Source: Nocardioides cavernaquae
GTDB lineage: Bacteria > Actinomycetota > Actinomycetes > Propionibacteriales > Nocardioidaceae
Length of the DNA: 64,000 nt
Reading direction: 5' to 3'
Assembly: GCF_003600895.1 (NCBI RefSeq)
Contig: NZ_QYRP01000002.1
Coordinates: forward strand, 620,001-684,000
Shown here: positions 1 through 9,445 of the stretch, piece by piece
Layout: each line of letters opens with the position of its first letter
Position numbering within the stretch: the first letter of the stretch is position 1
Made by a program: the position numbers and the translations under genes
Notes under the pieces: model-generated
Told to the model about the DNA's origin: nothing
Databases searched by the model: none
Seen by the model: only the letters and a program-made list of their open reading frames with translations

Positions 1-1241
1 GTGTTGTTGGAGCCGGTCTTGGTGCGGCTGCCGATCTTCGTGCGGTGCTTCTTCTTGCCGTCGTAGTTGGCGAAGATCGTGCCGGCCCCGATGTTGGAGT
101 CCTCGCCGATCTCCGCGTCGCCGACGTAGGAGAGGTGCGGCACCTTGGAGCGGTTGCCGATCTGGGCGTTCTTGGTCTCGACGAAGGCGCCGATCTTGCC
201 GGCGGCACCGAGCACGGTGCCGGGGCGCAGGTAGGAGAACGGCCCGACAGTCGCCTCCATGCCGATGACAGCCAACTGCCCATGCGTGCGTACGACGCGA
301 GCCCCTGCTCCGATCTCGCAGTCCTCGAGCGTCGTGTCCGGACCGATCACGGCATCCTCACGGACGACGGTGGCACCGAGGAGCTGCGTGCCCGGCAGGA
401 TCGTGACGTCGGGCTCGAGCACCACGTCGGACTCGATCCAGGTGGTGGCCGGGTCCATGATCGTGACGCCGTCCTTCATCCACTGCGTGACGATGCGCTG
501 GTTGAGCACCCGCCCGAGCTCGGCGAGCTGGGCTCGGTCGTTGGCGCCCTCGGTCTCCCGCACGTCCTCGACCGGGTGCGCGGCGACCGGACGGCCGGCG
601 GCGCGGGCGATCTTCACCGTGTCGGTGAGGTAGTACTCGCCGTTGGCGTTGTCGTTGGTGAGCTGGCCGAGGGCCTCGCTCAGGAAGGCCGCGTCGAAGG
701 CCAGGATCCCGGAGTTGATCTCTGCGATCTCCCGCTGCGCAGGCGTGGCGTCCTTCTCCTCGACGATCGCGTCGACGCCGCCGGTCGAGTCGCGCACGAT
801 GCGGCCGTAGCCGAACGGGTTCGGCACGATGCCGGTCAGAACACTGACGGCAGCAGCACTCTCGACGTGGGCCTCGACGAACGAGGCCAGCGACGAGCCA
901 CGCAGCAGCGGCGTGTCGCCCGTGACCACGAGGACGGTCCCGCTCAGCGGCGTGCCGACGCATTCGACGGCGACGCGGACCGCGTGGCCGGTGCCGTCCT
1001 GTGTCTCCTGCACCGCGAGCACTGCGGCGGGGGCGTACTCGAGCACATGCGGACCGACCTGCTCACGCTGCGTGCCGACCACCGCGACCACCCGCGTCGG
1101 TTCCGTCGCCGAGACCGCGGTGAGGACGTGGCCGATCATGCTGCGGCCGCCGATGCGGTGCAGCACCTTCATGGTCTTGGACTTCATCCGGGTGCCGCCG
1201 CCAGCGGCCAGGACGATGACGGTCAGGTCGTTGCTGCTCAC
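1..1241 (-). CDS. glmU: Bifunctional GlcNAc-1-phosphate uridyltransferase / glucosamine-1-phosphate acetyltransferase, 3' end cut by the window
   Basis: GlmU acetylates glucosamine-1-phosphate and then uridylates it to UDP-GlcNAc, the precursor of peptidoglycan, in the cytoplasm. Translating the minus strand from a GTG at 1241 gives the nucleotidyltransferase signature LAAGGGTRMKS at residues 11-21, then a GDTPLL segment, and from about residue 250 the hexapeptide-repeat left-handed beta helix (for example IGNRSKVPHLSYVGDAEIG). About 413 codons are present, so some 60-90 C-terminal codons lie outside the window. The GTG was chosen because the conserved N-terminus starts a few residues later; no strong Shine-Dalgarno sequence precedes it. 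The tRNA-Gln gene 2.7 kb away recalls a glmU/tRNA-Gln neighbourhood seen in other actinobacteria. Confidence 0.96.
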   Translation of the reverse strand, partial: MSSNDLTVIVLAAGGGTRMKSKTMKVLHRIGGRSMIGHVLTAVSATEPTRVVAVVGTQREQVGPHVLEYAPAAVLAVQETQDGTGHAVRVAVECVGTPLSGTVLVVTGDTPLLRGSSLASFVEAHVESAAAVSVLTGIVPNPFGYGRIVRDSTGGVDAIVEEKDATPAQREIAEINSGILAFDAAFLSEALGQLTNDNANGEYYLTDTVKIARAAGRPVAAHPVEDVRETEGANDRAQLAELGRVLNQRIVTQWMKDGVTIMDPATTWIESDVVLEPDVTILPGTQLLGATVVREDAVIGPDTTLEDCEIGAGARVVRTHGQLAVIGMEATVGPFSYLRPGTVLGAAGKIGAFVETKNAQIGNRSKVPHLSYVGDAEIGEDSNIGAGTIFANYDGKKKHRTKIGSRTKTGSNN

Positions 1242-1412
1242 ACGCCGAGGCTAGCCGGTCCCCCGGGCCGATGACTCTGGGGCGCACTCCGGGGCGCCCC
1301 GGTCCTTGACCACCTGCGGGTGTCATTGCGCGCTCACCCCCGGGTTCCTAGCGTCGAAAGGTCACCCGGCGCCGACAACCGGCCGACGCCCGTTCCCCCG
1401 GGAGAGTCCCCC

Positions 1413-1742
1413 ATGCACCGCACCAGCCTGATCCGGCCGCTCGCGGGTGGCGCCGCAGCGGCGTTCGCCCTCATCGCGCTCAGCACCACAGCGGCTTCCG
1501 CTGGCGAATGGACCGGCAACGGCCAGAGCCTCAAGGACGAGGACGGGCACCTCAACGGCTCCTCGATCTGTGCCTTCTCCGGGCTCAACGACACCTACAG
1601 CGGCAACCCCGACGTCCCCGACGGGGACGGGTTCACCCGCACCCAGAACTGGGGCCAGGTCGACCCCGAGACGCGAGCGCTACTCGGGACGATCGGCCTG
1701 CACCCGGGCGACTCCTGCAAGCCGGGCGGCGGCGGGCACTGA
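1413..1742 (+). CDS. Small secreted protein of unknown function
   Basis: I do not recognise this 109-residue protein. The ATG follows a good ribosome-binding site (GGGAGAG, eight bases upstream). The N-terminus is a classical Sec signal peptide: MHRTSLIRPL basic region, an Ala/Leu-rich core and a cleavage site after ASA near residue 31. The mature protein is about 78 residues, acidic and Asn/Gly/Asp-rich, with only two cysteines (in SSICAF and DSCKPGGGGH) that could form one disulfide, and it ends in a glycine run plus His. It is convergent with the acyltransferase on the other strand and is probably monocistronic. An extracellular or cell-wall-associated role is inferred only from the signal peptide. 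Confidence 0.75.
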   Translation: MHRTSLIRPLAGGAAAAFALIALSTTAASAGEWTGNGQSLKDEDGHLNGSSICAFSGLNDTYSGNPDVPDGDGFTRTQNWGQVDPETRALLGTIGLHPGDSCKPGGGGH

Positions 1743-1806
1743 CGGCCCGGCGCTGACCGCCCGGAACTGACCGCCCGGAACTGACTGCGGGCTGACGACG
1801 CTGCGA

Positions 1807-3891
1807 TCAGCGCATCACTGCGCTGACCGCCCGGTCGATGTACGGCGTGAGCGTGGCCGCCCAGGTGCCCGTCACGTGTGAGGCGTCGCGGTAGACCAGC
1901 ACGTGCCCGATCACCGGTGGGCACATCGTCTCGTCGCAGTAGAAGTCGGACAGGTCGACGAGGGTCGCGCGCGGGAAGCGCTTCACGGCCTCGGCCTGGC
2001 CGTCGAACCGGCTGAAGGCGATCGACCTCGGCACGGAGCAGCGCTCGTTGGCCGTGGCGTGGTCGCGGTCCACGCAGACCTGCGTGTCGCGCGGCACCTT
2101 GGGGTTGTCGACGATCGCGATGACCGGCACGTCCGGGAGCCGCTCCCACGCCGCGACCATCCCGTCGACGGTGACCTTCTCCATCTGGTCCGCGGGCGCC
2201 ACGACGGTCCGGTCGCCGGACGAGTGCGTCACGATCACGGCGTCCGGGGTGTTCGTGCCGGCCCAGTCGAGGACCGACTCCTTCCATGCGCGGCACGTGG
2301 CGGCGTGCGCAGCGGACGGCTGCAGCTGCTCGGCCTCGGTGAGGTAGCAGCCGCCCAGCCCTGCCGACATCACCCGCCAGCCGTGTGCGCGACCGACCTT
2401 CTCGTAGACCCCGATCAGCGTGTTGGCGTGCGAGTCGCCGACGGTCAGGATCGTGCGTGTGTAGTCCTTCGGCGCGACCACGGTGCAGACGCGGGCCTGG
2501 TCACGCTCCATGCCCCAGCAACGCGCACGGTTCTCGTCGTCGCTGGCAGCCACTGCGGGCTGCGGCACGAGCAGGCCGTCGAGGTCGTGGTTCACACAGG
2601 GCGCCAGCGCGGCATCGCGCGACTGGGCACCCAGGCAACGGGGCGGTGACGCCTTGAAACGCTCCACGGTCGAGGCGAGCCGCTCGTCATCACGCTTCTG
2701 CGCGGTCGCGGCACCCTGAGCCAGGCCAGCCACCACGACGACGCCGACCGCGCTGACGGCGATGGCTGTGCGCGAGCCACGCAGACGGGGCGCGAACCGC
2801 ACCGGCTCCTCGACGTACTTCGTCGAGAACCAGGCCACGGCGACCGTCGTGACGGCAATGGCGACCTTCTCGACGTGCGTGAGGTCGTGACCGGTCACGA
2901 GAGGCATCAGGATGATCGGCGGCCAGTGCCACAGGTAGATCGCGTAGGAGACCCGGCCGACCAGCGCCACAGGCGCCCACGCCCCGATCCGTGCGAGCGC
3001 CGAGGCGGGGCCGGCCCAGAGCGCGAGCGCCGTGCCGACAACCGGCAGCGCCGCCGCCCACCCCGGGAACGCGGTCTGCCCCGAGAACGCGACGTACGCC
3101 GCGGCGACGAGGCCGATGCCGACCCAGGCGATCGTGCCGGGAACTGCGACAGCGCGCACCCGTGCCGGGAGGGCTGCCGGGCGCAGCAGCTTCGTCGGGA
3201 GACGGGGGTCCGCCGCCGCGAGGAGGCCGCCCGCGGCGAACTCCCAGGCGCGGGTGAAGGTCGAGAAGTAGGCGACGCCGGGCGTGGTCTCCGTGAGCCA
3301 GATCGAGTACGCGAGCGAGAGCACCACCACTGCGCCGAGTGCGACCGCGACGGCGCGCTCGGGGCGTGCGCGGCGGGCGATCGCGAAGACGGCGAGCAGG
3401 AGCAGGGGAACGACGAGGTAGAACTGCTCCTCCGTGGAGAGCGACCAGAAGTGGCGCACCAGCGAGGAGCTGTTCTCCTCGGCGAGATAGTCGACCGAGT
3501 CGAGCGCGAGACGCCAGTTCTCGGAGTAGAGCGCCGACGCCGCGATCTCGCGCAGGTTCTGCAGGCGGAGCGGGGCAGGCACGAGGGTCACGGTCGCGAT
3601 GGTGCAGACCAGCAGCACCAGCAAGGACGCGGGCAGGAGCCGGCGGGCCCGTCGTGCCCAGAAGTGCCCGACGTGCACGCGGCCCTCGACCGCCCGCTCG
3701 CGCAGCAGGTGGCCGGTGATCAGGAAGCCGCTGATCACGAAGAAGACATCGACACCGACGTAGCCGCCGGGCAGGGCTCCAGGCCAGAGGTGGAAGACGA
3801 CGACCCCGCCAACGGCGAGGGCGCGCAGGGCCTGGATGTCCGGTCGGAATCCGTCGGTCGCAGGAGTCGGGCGCACCGGGAGACGGTACAT
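1807..3891 (-). CDS. Acyltransferase-3 / SGNH fusion (OafA-type surface O-acyltransferase)
   Basis: A 694-residue integral membrane O-acetyltransferase of the kind that acetylates cell-surface polysaccharides or peptidoglycan. Residues about 15-375 form the multi-spanning acyltransferase-3 domain, starting with DIQALRALAVGGVVVFHLWPG and including VFFVISGFLITG and FWSLSTEEQFYLV. A periplasmic SGNH esterase/transferase domain follows: block I is LTVGDSHANT near residue 482 and block V is YRDASHVTG near residue 668, giving the Ser and Asp-His of the catalytic triad. Length and layout match the two-domain OafA/WecH-like family. The acceptor polymer cannot be read from sequence. It stands alone, starts 15 bp past the tRNA-Gln gene (both on the minus strand) and is convergent with the small secreted protein gene. 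Confidence 0.92.
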   Translation of the reverse strand: MYRLPVRPTPATDGFRPDIQALRALAVGGVVVFHLWPGALPGGYVGVDVFFVISGFLITGHLLRERAVEGRVHVGHFWARRARRLLPASLLVLLVCTIATVTLVPAPLRLQNLREIAASALYSENWRLALDSVDYLAEENSSSLVRHFWSLSTEEQFYLVVPLLLLAVFAIARRARPERAVAVALGAVVVLSLAYSIWLTETTPGVAYFSTFTRAWEFAAGGLLAAADPRLPTKLLRPAALPARVRAVAVPGTIAWVGIGLVAAAYVAFSGQTAFPGWAAALPVVGTALALWAGPASALARIGAWAPVALVGRVSYAIYLWHWPPIILMPLVTGHDLTHVEKVAIAVTTVAVAWFSTKYVEEPVRFAPRLRGSRTAIAVSAVGVVVVAGLAQGAATAQKRDDERLASTVERFKASPPRCLGAQSRDAALAPCVNHDLDGLLVPQPAVAASDDENRARCWGMERDQARVCTVVAPKDYTRTILTVGDSHANTLIGVYEKVGRAHGWRVMSAGLGGCYLTEAEQLQPSAAHAATCRAWKESVLDWAGTNTPDAVIVTHSSGDRTVVAPADQMEKVTVDGMVAAWERLPDVPVIAIVDNPKVPRDTQVCVDRDHATANERCSVPRSIAFSRFDGQAEAVKRFPRATLVDLSDFYCDETMCPPVIGHVLVYRDASHVTGTWAATLTPYIDRAVSAVMR

Positions 3892-3905
3892 CGCGCTGAC
3901 ACTTG

Positions 3906-3984
3906 CTCCCCGGGTAGGAGTCGAACCTACGTCGCTAGTCCTGATTCAAAGTCAGGCGGGCCCTGCCGGCAGACCAACCGGGGA
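3906..3984 (-). tRNA. tRNA-Gln (anticodon TTG)
   Basis: The minus strand folds into a tRNA. The 7-bp acceptor stem is TCCCCGG with CCGGGGA, the 5-bp anticodon stem is CCTGA with TCAGG, and the loop is CTTTGAA, giving anticodon TTG. The T arm is GTAGG-TTCGACT-CCTAC. The discriminator is G and no CCA is encoded (the next bases are CAA). The U1-A72 pair, U35, G36 and G73 are glutamine identity elements. Odd points are a weak D arm (GGTC with GCCC has one mismatch, and the usual A14 is not obvious) and a nine-base variable region (ACTAGCGAC), which make the gene 79 nt. Confidence 0.82.
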
Positions 3985-4311
3985 AAGACCGATGACCACC
4001 GAAGACCGGGGTTACCACTGGGAACAGTGGACGCACCCCTTGCATCCGGCGGAGACGGCAGTCCCACCCTAGAGCGCGGCGGCGGAAGTGCCCGAACCGA
4101 CCCGGGGCCAATGGACCGGCTGTCCGGGGTTCCCCGGACAACCGGGCAGGCATCGCCCCGGGCGACACCCTCGTCCGGTCCCCAGAGCCGGGAATGACCA
4201 CAGACGGGCCTGTTGGCCGATGGCGGTTCGGCGAAAGGTGTGGAACGAGGTGCCCTCACCTCTTGCTCCGCGCGCTCGGGCGCACTCCCTCCCTGACCCA
4301 GGAGCACCACC
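3985..4311. other. 327-bp intergenic region, no gene seen
   Basis: No convincing reading frame, tRNA or repeat was found. An inverted repeat GAGGTG-CCCT-CACCTC lies about 4249-4264, roughly 50 bp upstream of the start codon of the secreted protein at 4312. It could be an operator or a 5' UTR hairpin of that gene. The rest presumably holds the promoters of the tRNA (minus strand) and of that protein (plus strand), but I cannot pick -35/-10 boxes with confidence. Confidence 0.4.
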
Positions 4312-4785
4312 ATGAAGCGCCTGTCCCTCATCATCGCCATCCTGACGAGCCTGTTCGCGTTCGCCGCCCCCGCGAGCGCAGCCGGCCCCCATTTCATGAA
4401 GACCGCCCCCGCGTGCCACGTCTCCGGCGACACCGTCACCTGCGACAGCTCGACCATCGCTGGGGTCGGCAACTACAACGCCGTCGCGACACTGAACGTC
4501 TTCACCGTTGTCTCGGTCGAGTGCCACAACCCCGGCACGAATGACAAGTGGGTCCCGCCGCACGACACGACGAACCAGTCGAGTGCCACGAGCGGCCAGC
4601 TCGAGCCCAAGAACGGCAAGCTGGTCATCCCGCAGCTGTCAGCGAGCGCTGACACCTCTGTCCCCGCGGGCACCTGCCCGAACGGCAACTGGAACACCGT
4701 CATCACCGACGTCGACTTCAGCTACACCTACACGATCACGTTCCTCTCGAACCCGCCGAAGACGTTCTTCAGCACGAGCGGCTGA
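4312..4785 (+). CDS. Secreted four-cysteine protein of unknown function
   Basis: A 157-residue protein I do not recognise. The start has a clear ribosome-binding site (AGGAG, nine bases upstream). The signal peptide is MKRLSLIIAILTSLFAFAAP ending in ASA about residue 23. The mature part of about 134 residues has four cysteines (ACHVS, VTCDS, VECHN, GTCPN), enough for two disulfides, and alternating hydrophobic/polar stretches such as FSYTYTITFL that suggest a beta-sandwich. It is likely exported and folded outside the membrane. It stands alone between the tRNA-Gln gene and ligC and is preceded by an intergenic inverted repeat that may regulate it. Confidence 0.78.
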   Translation: MKRLSLIIAILTSLFAFAAPASAAGPHFMKTAPACHVSGDTVTCDSSTIAGVGNYNAVATLNVFTVVSVECHNPGTNDKWVPPHDTTNQSSATSGQLEPKNGKLVIPQLSASADTSVPAGTCPNGNWNTVITDVDFSYTYTITFLSNPPKTFFSTSG

Positions 4786-4863
4786 TCACCAGACCGGGAG
4801 GCGCCCTGGTCAATCCCCCGTCGGGGCGCCTCCCTCCCACGTCGTCAGTCCTAGGCTCGGCAC

Positions 4864-5976
<1,113 letters not shown>

Positions 5977-6000
5977 AGTGGGGTGCAGGAGGCGATACCG

Positions 6001-6594
6001 ATGGATGAAATGCCTGATCCGACGAGTCCCGCAAGCAGTTCCGCGAACGAGCCGAAGTACGACGTCGTCCTGCTCGCCGAGCAGGCGCTCAGCGAGGTCG
6101 ACGCCCGTGAGGTCGTCAGCCTGCACGAGGAGCTGGATCTCGACCAGGAGGTCCGCTACCACCTCCTGATCCCGGTCGAGGACGCCGCAGCACGCGTCGA
6201 GGCGACCCTCGGCTCGCTCGCCGCTGGCGAGGTGATGCTGGCCCCGCCGCCGGCGATGGCCGACATCGACATCAAGAAGGTCCGCGAGGAGTGCGAGGCC
6301 GAGTCGCAGGACGCCCTCGACGCGAGCATCGCGGCGCTGCGGTCGATCGGCGCGGAGGTGGTCGGCAACATCGTCCACGAGGCACCGGTCGATGCGCTCG
6401 CCGCCAAGGTCACCGAGGTCGACGGCCGCGAGGCGATCATCCTGACGCGCGCGCACCTGGTTGCCGAGTTCTTCCACATGGACTGGACGTCCCGCGCGCG
6501 GCGCAAGCTCGGCGTTCCGGTTCTGCACCTGATCGAGCACGAGACCCTCGAGGAGCAGTCCGCGGGCGGAGGCGAGGGCGTCAGCGGGTTCTAG
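6001..6594 (+). CDS. Conserved small alpha/beta protein, function unknown
   Basis: A 197-residue cytoplasmic protein. The ATG at 6001 is favoured over an upstream in-frame GTG because AGGAGG ends eight bases before it. The N-terminal 20 residues are Pro/Ser-rich and disordered-looking. The rest alternates hydrophobic strands and helices (KYDVVLLAEQ, YHLLIPVE, REAIILTRAH, GVPVLHLIEH), as in a universal-stress-protein-like Rossmann fold, but I see no ATP-binding motif of that family. It begins 25 bp after ligC stops and ends 6 bp before the convergent PolDom gene stops. Co-transcription with ligC is likely, but a repair role is only an inference from position. Confidence 0.8.
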   Translation: MDEMPDPTSPASSSANEPKYDVVLLAEQALSEVDAREVVSLHEELDLDQEVRYHLLIPVEDAAARVEATLGSLAAGEVMLAPPPAMADIDIKKVREECEAESQDALDASIAALRSIGAEVVGNIVHEAPVDALAAKVTEVDGREAIILTRAHLVAEFFHMDWTSRARRKLGVPVLHLIEHETLEEQSAGGGEGVSGF

Positions 6595-6599
6595 TCCCG

Positions 6600-7679
6600 T
6601 TACTCAGTGATGCGGTTGCCGGCTGAGTCCCAGTGCTCGGCGACCTTCTTGCTGGGCTGCACGCGAGGTGGCTCGCCGGGCATCTTCGGGTAGTCCGGCG
6701 GCCAGTTCGCCTCGCTCGGATCCGCCTCCCACAGGTCGAGCAGCGGAGTCAGGTCGCCCTGCTCCGCGGCGTACGTCGGGAAGTCGCCGGCCGCGATCCG
6801 CTCCCGGACCGTGACGAGGTTGAAGACCCGGGGGTCGGTGATCCCGGACAGCTCCTCCCAGGTCACCGGGGTGGAGACGGGCGCTCCCGGAAGCGGGCGC
6901 AGCGAGTAGGCGCTGGCGATCGTGCGGTCGCGGTTGTTCTGGTTGAAGTCGACGAAGATCCGCTGGCCGCGCTCTTCCTTCCACCACGCGGTGGTCACTC
7001 GCGCGGGGTCGCGCTTGGCCAGCTCACGGCCGAAGGCGAGCGCGGCGTGACGGACCTCCTCGAAGGTCCACTCGGGCCGGATCGGGACGAAGACGTGGAC
7101 GCCCCGGTTGCCGCTGGTCTTCGGCAGGCCGGTGAGGCCGAGCTCGACGAGGAGATCGCGAGCAGCGCCGGCGACCCGGACCGCGTCGGTGAAGGTCGTG
7201 CCGGGCTGCGGGTCGAGATCGATGCGGAGCTCATCGGGGTGATCGGTGTCGTCACGACGGCAGGGCCACGGATGGAAGGTGAGCGTGCCCATCTGGGCCG
7301 CCCAGACAGCAGTCGCCGCTTCGGTCAGGCAGACCTCGTCGGCAGTGCGCCGGCTCGGGAAGGCGATGCGTGCGGTCTCGACCCAGTCGGGAGCGCCCCG
7401 GGGGATCCGCTTCTGGTAAAAGCCTTCGGCATCCTTGTCCTGCGGGCCGGTCGCCAGCTTCATGCCCTCGCGCCAGCCGTCGGGCCAGCGCTCGAGCGCG
7501 GTCGGCCGGTTGTGGACCCACTCCTGCATCGCATCACCGACGGCAGCGAAGTACTCCGCCACGTCGAGCTTGGTGATCGCGGGCGTCCGCTCGGTCGCCT
7601 CGTAGATCACCCGGTCCGGGCTGGAGATGCGGACCGCGCGGCCCCCTGCGATCACCTCTGCTGCTGGCGCCTTCGGCAT
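6600..7679 (-). CDS. LigD-polymerase-like primase/polymerase (PolDom, PrimC-type)
   Basis: A 359-residue stand-alone polymerase domain of the archaeo-eukaryotic primase superfamily, related to the polymerase part of LigD. The metal-binding motif ELRIDLDP (about residues 150-157) carries the two aspartates, [12 protein letters not shown] gives the His of motif II, and [19 protein letters not shown] the later acidic/basic motif. I start at the ATG at 7679 (MPKAPAAEV) rather than an in-frame codon at 7730, because homology begins here. These enzymes insert ribonucleotides or short gap fills during end joining and excision repair. Its convergent position next to ligC matches the LigC/PrimC pairing. 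No ku gene is present in the window. Confidence 0.9.
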   Translation of the reverse strand: MPKAPAAEVIAGGRAVRISSPDRVIYEATERTPAITKLDVAEYFAAVGDAMQEWVHNRPTALERWPDGWREGMKLATGPQDKDAEGFYQKRIPRGAPDWVETARIAFPSRRTADEVCLTEAATAVWAAQMGTLTFHPWPCRRDDTDHPDELRIDLDPQPGTTFTDAVRVAGAARDLLVELGLTGLPKTSGNRGVHVFVPIRPEWTFEEVRHAALAFGRELAKRDPARVTTAWWKEERGQRIFVDFNQNNRDRTIASAYSLRPLPGAPVSTPVTWEELSGITDPRVFNLVTVRERIAAGDFPTYAAEQGDLTPLLDLWEADPSEANWPPDYPKMPGEPPRVQPSKKVAEHWDSAGNRITE

Positions 7680-7765
7680 GCGCCCAAGGTATCCGAGTCG
7701 AGTGCGCAGCCATCTGGAGATGGCGACCACCTGCGCACTCGACTCGGGTAGGTAGGCTCGGGGGC

Positions 7766-8161
7766 GTGGGATATGACGTGGAGAAGTCCGACGCCGAGTG
7801 GCGCGAGCAGCTGACCAAGGACGAGTACCAGGTGCTGCGCAAGGCCGGCACCGAGCGCGCGTTCACCGGTGAGTACACCGACACCGAGACGACCGGTGTC
7901 TACAAGTGCAAGGCCTGCCAGGCCGAGCTCTTCCGCAGCGACACCAAGTTCCACTCCGGCTGCGGCTGGCCGTCGTTCTACCAGCCCGAGTCCGACGCGA
8001 TCGAGTACATCGAGGACAACACCCACGGCATGAAGCGGACCGAGGTGCGCTGCGCCAACTGCGGCTCACACCTGGGGCACGTCTTCCCCGATGGCTACGG
8101 CACCCCGACGGGTGACCGCTACTGCATCAACTCGATCAGCCTCATTTTGGATGAGAAGTAG
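7766..8161 (+). CDS. msrB: Peptide-methionine (R)-S-oxide reductase
   Basis: MsrB reduces methionine-R-sulfoxide in oxidised proteins using thioredoxin. The 131-residue chain is full length. The two zinc CxxC pairs are at Cys48/Cys51 (YKCKAC) and Cys96/Cys99 ([13 protein letters not shown]), and the catalytic cysteine is Cys120 in RYCINS. The substrate-binding GCGWPSFY and [13 protein letters not shown] segments are intact. It starts with GTG directly after a GGGGC stretch. Downstream on the opposite strand lies the putative defence island, so msrB marks one conserved flank of that insertion. Confidence 0.96.
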   Translation: MGYDVEKSDAEWREQLTKDEYQVLRKAGTERAFTGEYTDTETTGVYKCKACQAELFRSDTKFHSGCGWPSFYQPESDAIEYIEDNTHGMKRTEVRCANCGSHLGHVFPDGYGTPTGDRYCINSISLILDEK

Positions 8162-8222
8162 CAGGTCAGTCTGGGAAGCAGATTTGGTCCATCTTCACGT
8201 CGGGCCGGACCTGTCTCATCTG

Positions 8223-8516
8223 TCAGGATTCGTCCGGTCCTGAGGCAGTGCGGATGGCCTGAACGAATGGTTCATCCTCAGCCTGAATGTCAGGTGCCAA
8301 ATCGTCGAACGAAACCATCGACTCGTGTCGTTCGCCCTTCGCCTGCATCCACGCCACCCACGCATCATGGACGTCTCGTCGGGTAACGGATTCGCCTTTG
8401 ACCCGCGCCAGAAGGGCATAGAGGCGGAACAGATCATCTGACGCGTCTGGGATGCCTACCTCGGCGGGAACGGCTAACCGAACACGCTCGGCAAGTTGGT
8501 CGAGGTACGTCGTCAT
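8223..8516 (-). CDS. Small acidic protein of unknown function, last gene of the TIR/SLATT island
   Basis: A 97-residue protein beginning MTTYLDQLAERVRLAVP. Its ATG overlaps the stop of the SLATT-like gene (ATGA), so translation is probably coupled and the product is likely needed in step with it. It is helical and acidic, with the conserved-looking segments DLFRLYALLARVKGESVTRRDVHDAWVAWM and FDDLAPDIQAEDEPFVQAIR. It resembles a small actinobacterial protein family of unknown function that I cannot name with certainty. No enzyme motif or membrane segment is visible. In this position it could be an adaptor, immunity or sensor subunit of the island; that is inference from coupling only. Confidence 0.75.
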   Translation of the reverse strand: MTTYLDQLAERVRLAVPAEVGIPDASDDLFRLYALLARVKGESVTRRDVHDAWVAWMQAKGERHESMVSFDDLAPDIQAEDEPFVQAIRTASGPDES

Positions 8517-8971
8517 GAGAACAGGATGAACGAAGCCAGGACAAGATCGATAGCGCCAAATAAGGCAGGGCCGAGTCGCTCTACCGAGCCTAGTTCCGCG
8601 TACCTGCCGCGCCAGCGGGCAATCGGGTCCTTCTTGAGAGAGGACCACTCATCTGCAAACAGAGCGACGGGGAGGTCATGCTCCAGACGAAGGATCACCT
8701 CGAACTTGGCCCGGTTCAGGTCGCGGTAACTCCGGAGCAGAAGGAACCAGACAAGGCTGGCAGCAACTCCCACCACACACATCGCGATGAGATACCGCTT
8801 GGCGGGCTCAGGCGACTGGCTGGAGAGAAAGCCGAGCGCCGCAACGACCGCGCCCTGAACGCTGAGGAAGAACGTGTTCGCAGCGCCCCGCCTCGCCGAG
8901 ACGCGATCAGCCATCTCAACGGCGAGTTTGTACAGGTCGAGCAACCCGGGATCCGCGCCAGGAGTGCTCAA
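8513..8971 (-). CDS. SLATT-like membrane effector (2-3 transmembrane helices)
   Basis: A 152-residue membrane protein. The N-terminal amphipathic helix LLDLYKLAVEMADRVSARRG, a hydrophobic helix at about 34-50, a second at about 60-80, a charged region RSYRDLNRAKFEVI and a last hydrophobic helix at 134-150 follow the SLATT pattern, an effector fold found beside nucleotide-signalling defence genes and thought to form membrane pores. I choose the TTG at 8971 because it overlaps the TIR gene stop (TTGA) and keeps the conserved N-terminal helix; a later ATG (MADRVSARR) is the alternative. The coupled order TIR-like, SLATT-like, small protein suggests that the TIR-like protein senses or makes a signal and this protein opens the membrane. 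Family assignment is from memory of the pattern. Confidence 0.78.
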   Translation of the reverse strand: MSTPGADPGLLDLYKLAVEMADRVSARRGAANTFFLSVQGAVVAALGFLSSQSPEPAKRYLIAMCVVGVAASLVWFLLLRSYRDLNRAKFEVILRLEHDLPVALFADEWSSLKKDPIARWRGRYAELGSVERLGPALFGAIDLVLASFILFS

Positions 8972-9351
8972 CGGTTGCCTGCGATCAACAGTTTCAGGTT
9001 GGCCCAGGTCCAGTTGTAGGTCTTGTCGGCAGGCTTGGCAGAGGTCGGCTTCCGGTTCACACCGCCGCTGTAGCCAGCCAAGAGGAAGTAAGGCTTGCCC
9101 AGTTCCTGCGCGACGCTCAGTTCGTACGCCACACCCACAGCACCATGGGTGTGCTTGCCGCAGATCACTGCAACCACGCTGCTCGCCGCGATCCTGCGCC
9201 GCGCCTCGTCCTTCCAACCAGGCGAAGCGACCTTGATCGAGTAGTCCGAAATCGCGAACGGCGAGTCCGGCAGCCTTGATTGGCCGACCAGCGCCTCCTT
9301 CAGGAACGAGTCGTTGTCGTAGTCGTAACTGACGAACACTCGGGTTGCCAT
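8968..9351 (-). CDS. TIR-like domain protein (MTH538/ThsB-like, DUF1863)
   Basis: A 127-residue single-domain protein. It opens with the TIR-type first strand and loop MATRVFVSYDYDND, has a second-strand region DYSIKVASPGWKDEARRRI, the core VVAVICGKHTHG, a glutamate in VAYELSVAQELGKPYF (Glu77) and the C-terminal TYNWTWANLKLLI seen in MTH538 TIR-like (PF08937) proteins. Members of this group include the ThsB subunit of Thoeris phage defence, which makes a nucleotide signal from NAD. Whether this protein binds or cleaves NAD is unknown. The ATG at 9351 has an AGAAGGA ribosome-binding site. The stop overlaps the SLATT-like gene start, so the two are translationally coupled. Confidence 0.85.
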   Translation of the reverse strand: MATRVFVSYDYDNDSFLKEALVGQSRLPDSPFAISDYSIKVASPGWKDEARRRIAASSVVAVICGKHTHGAVGVAYELSVAQELGKPYFLLAGYSGGVNRKPTSAKPADKTYNWTWANLKLLIAGNR

Positions 9352-9445
9352 ATCTTGAGTCCTTCTCTGTGTGCGCGATTCGAGCGGATGGATGAATTGC
9401 CAGCCCATGAGCCGAAGTGCACCAGATGGCACCGACACAGACCCG

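Noticed and set aside
45..1274. Plus-strand open frame of about 400 codons
   Set aside because: It is the antisense shadow of glmU; the translation is Arg/Asp/Leu-rich with no domain, whereas the minus strand reads as GlmU throughout.
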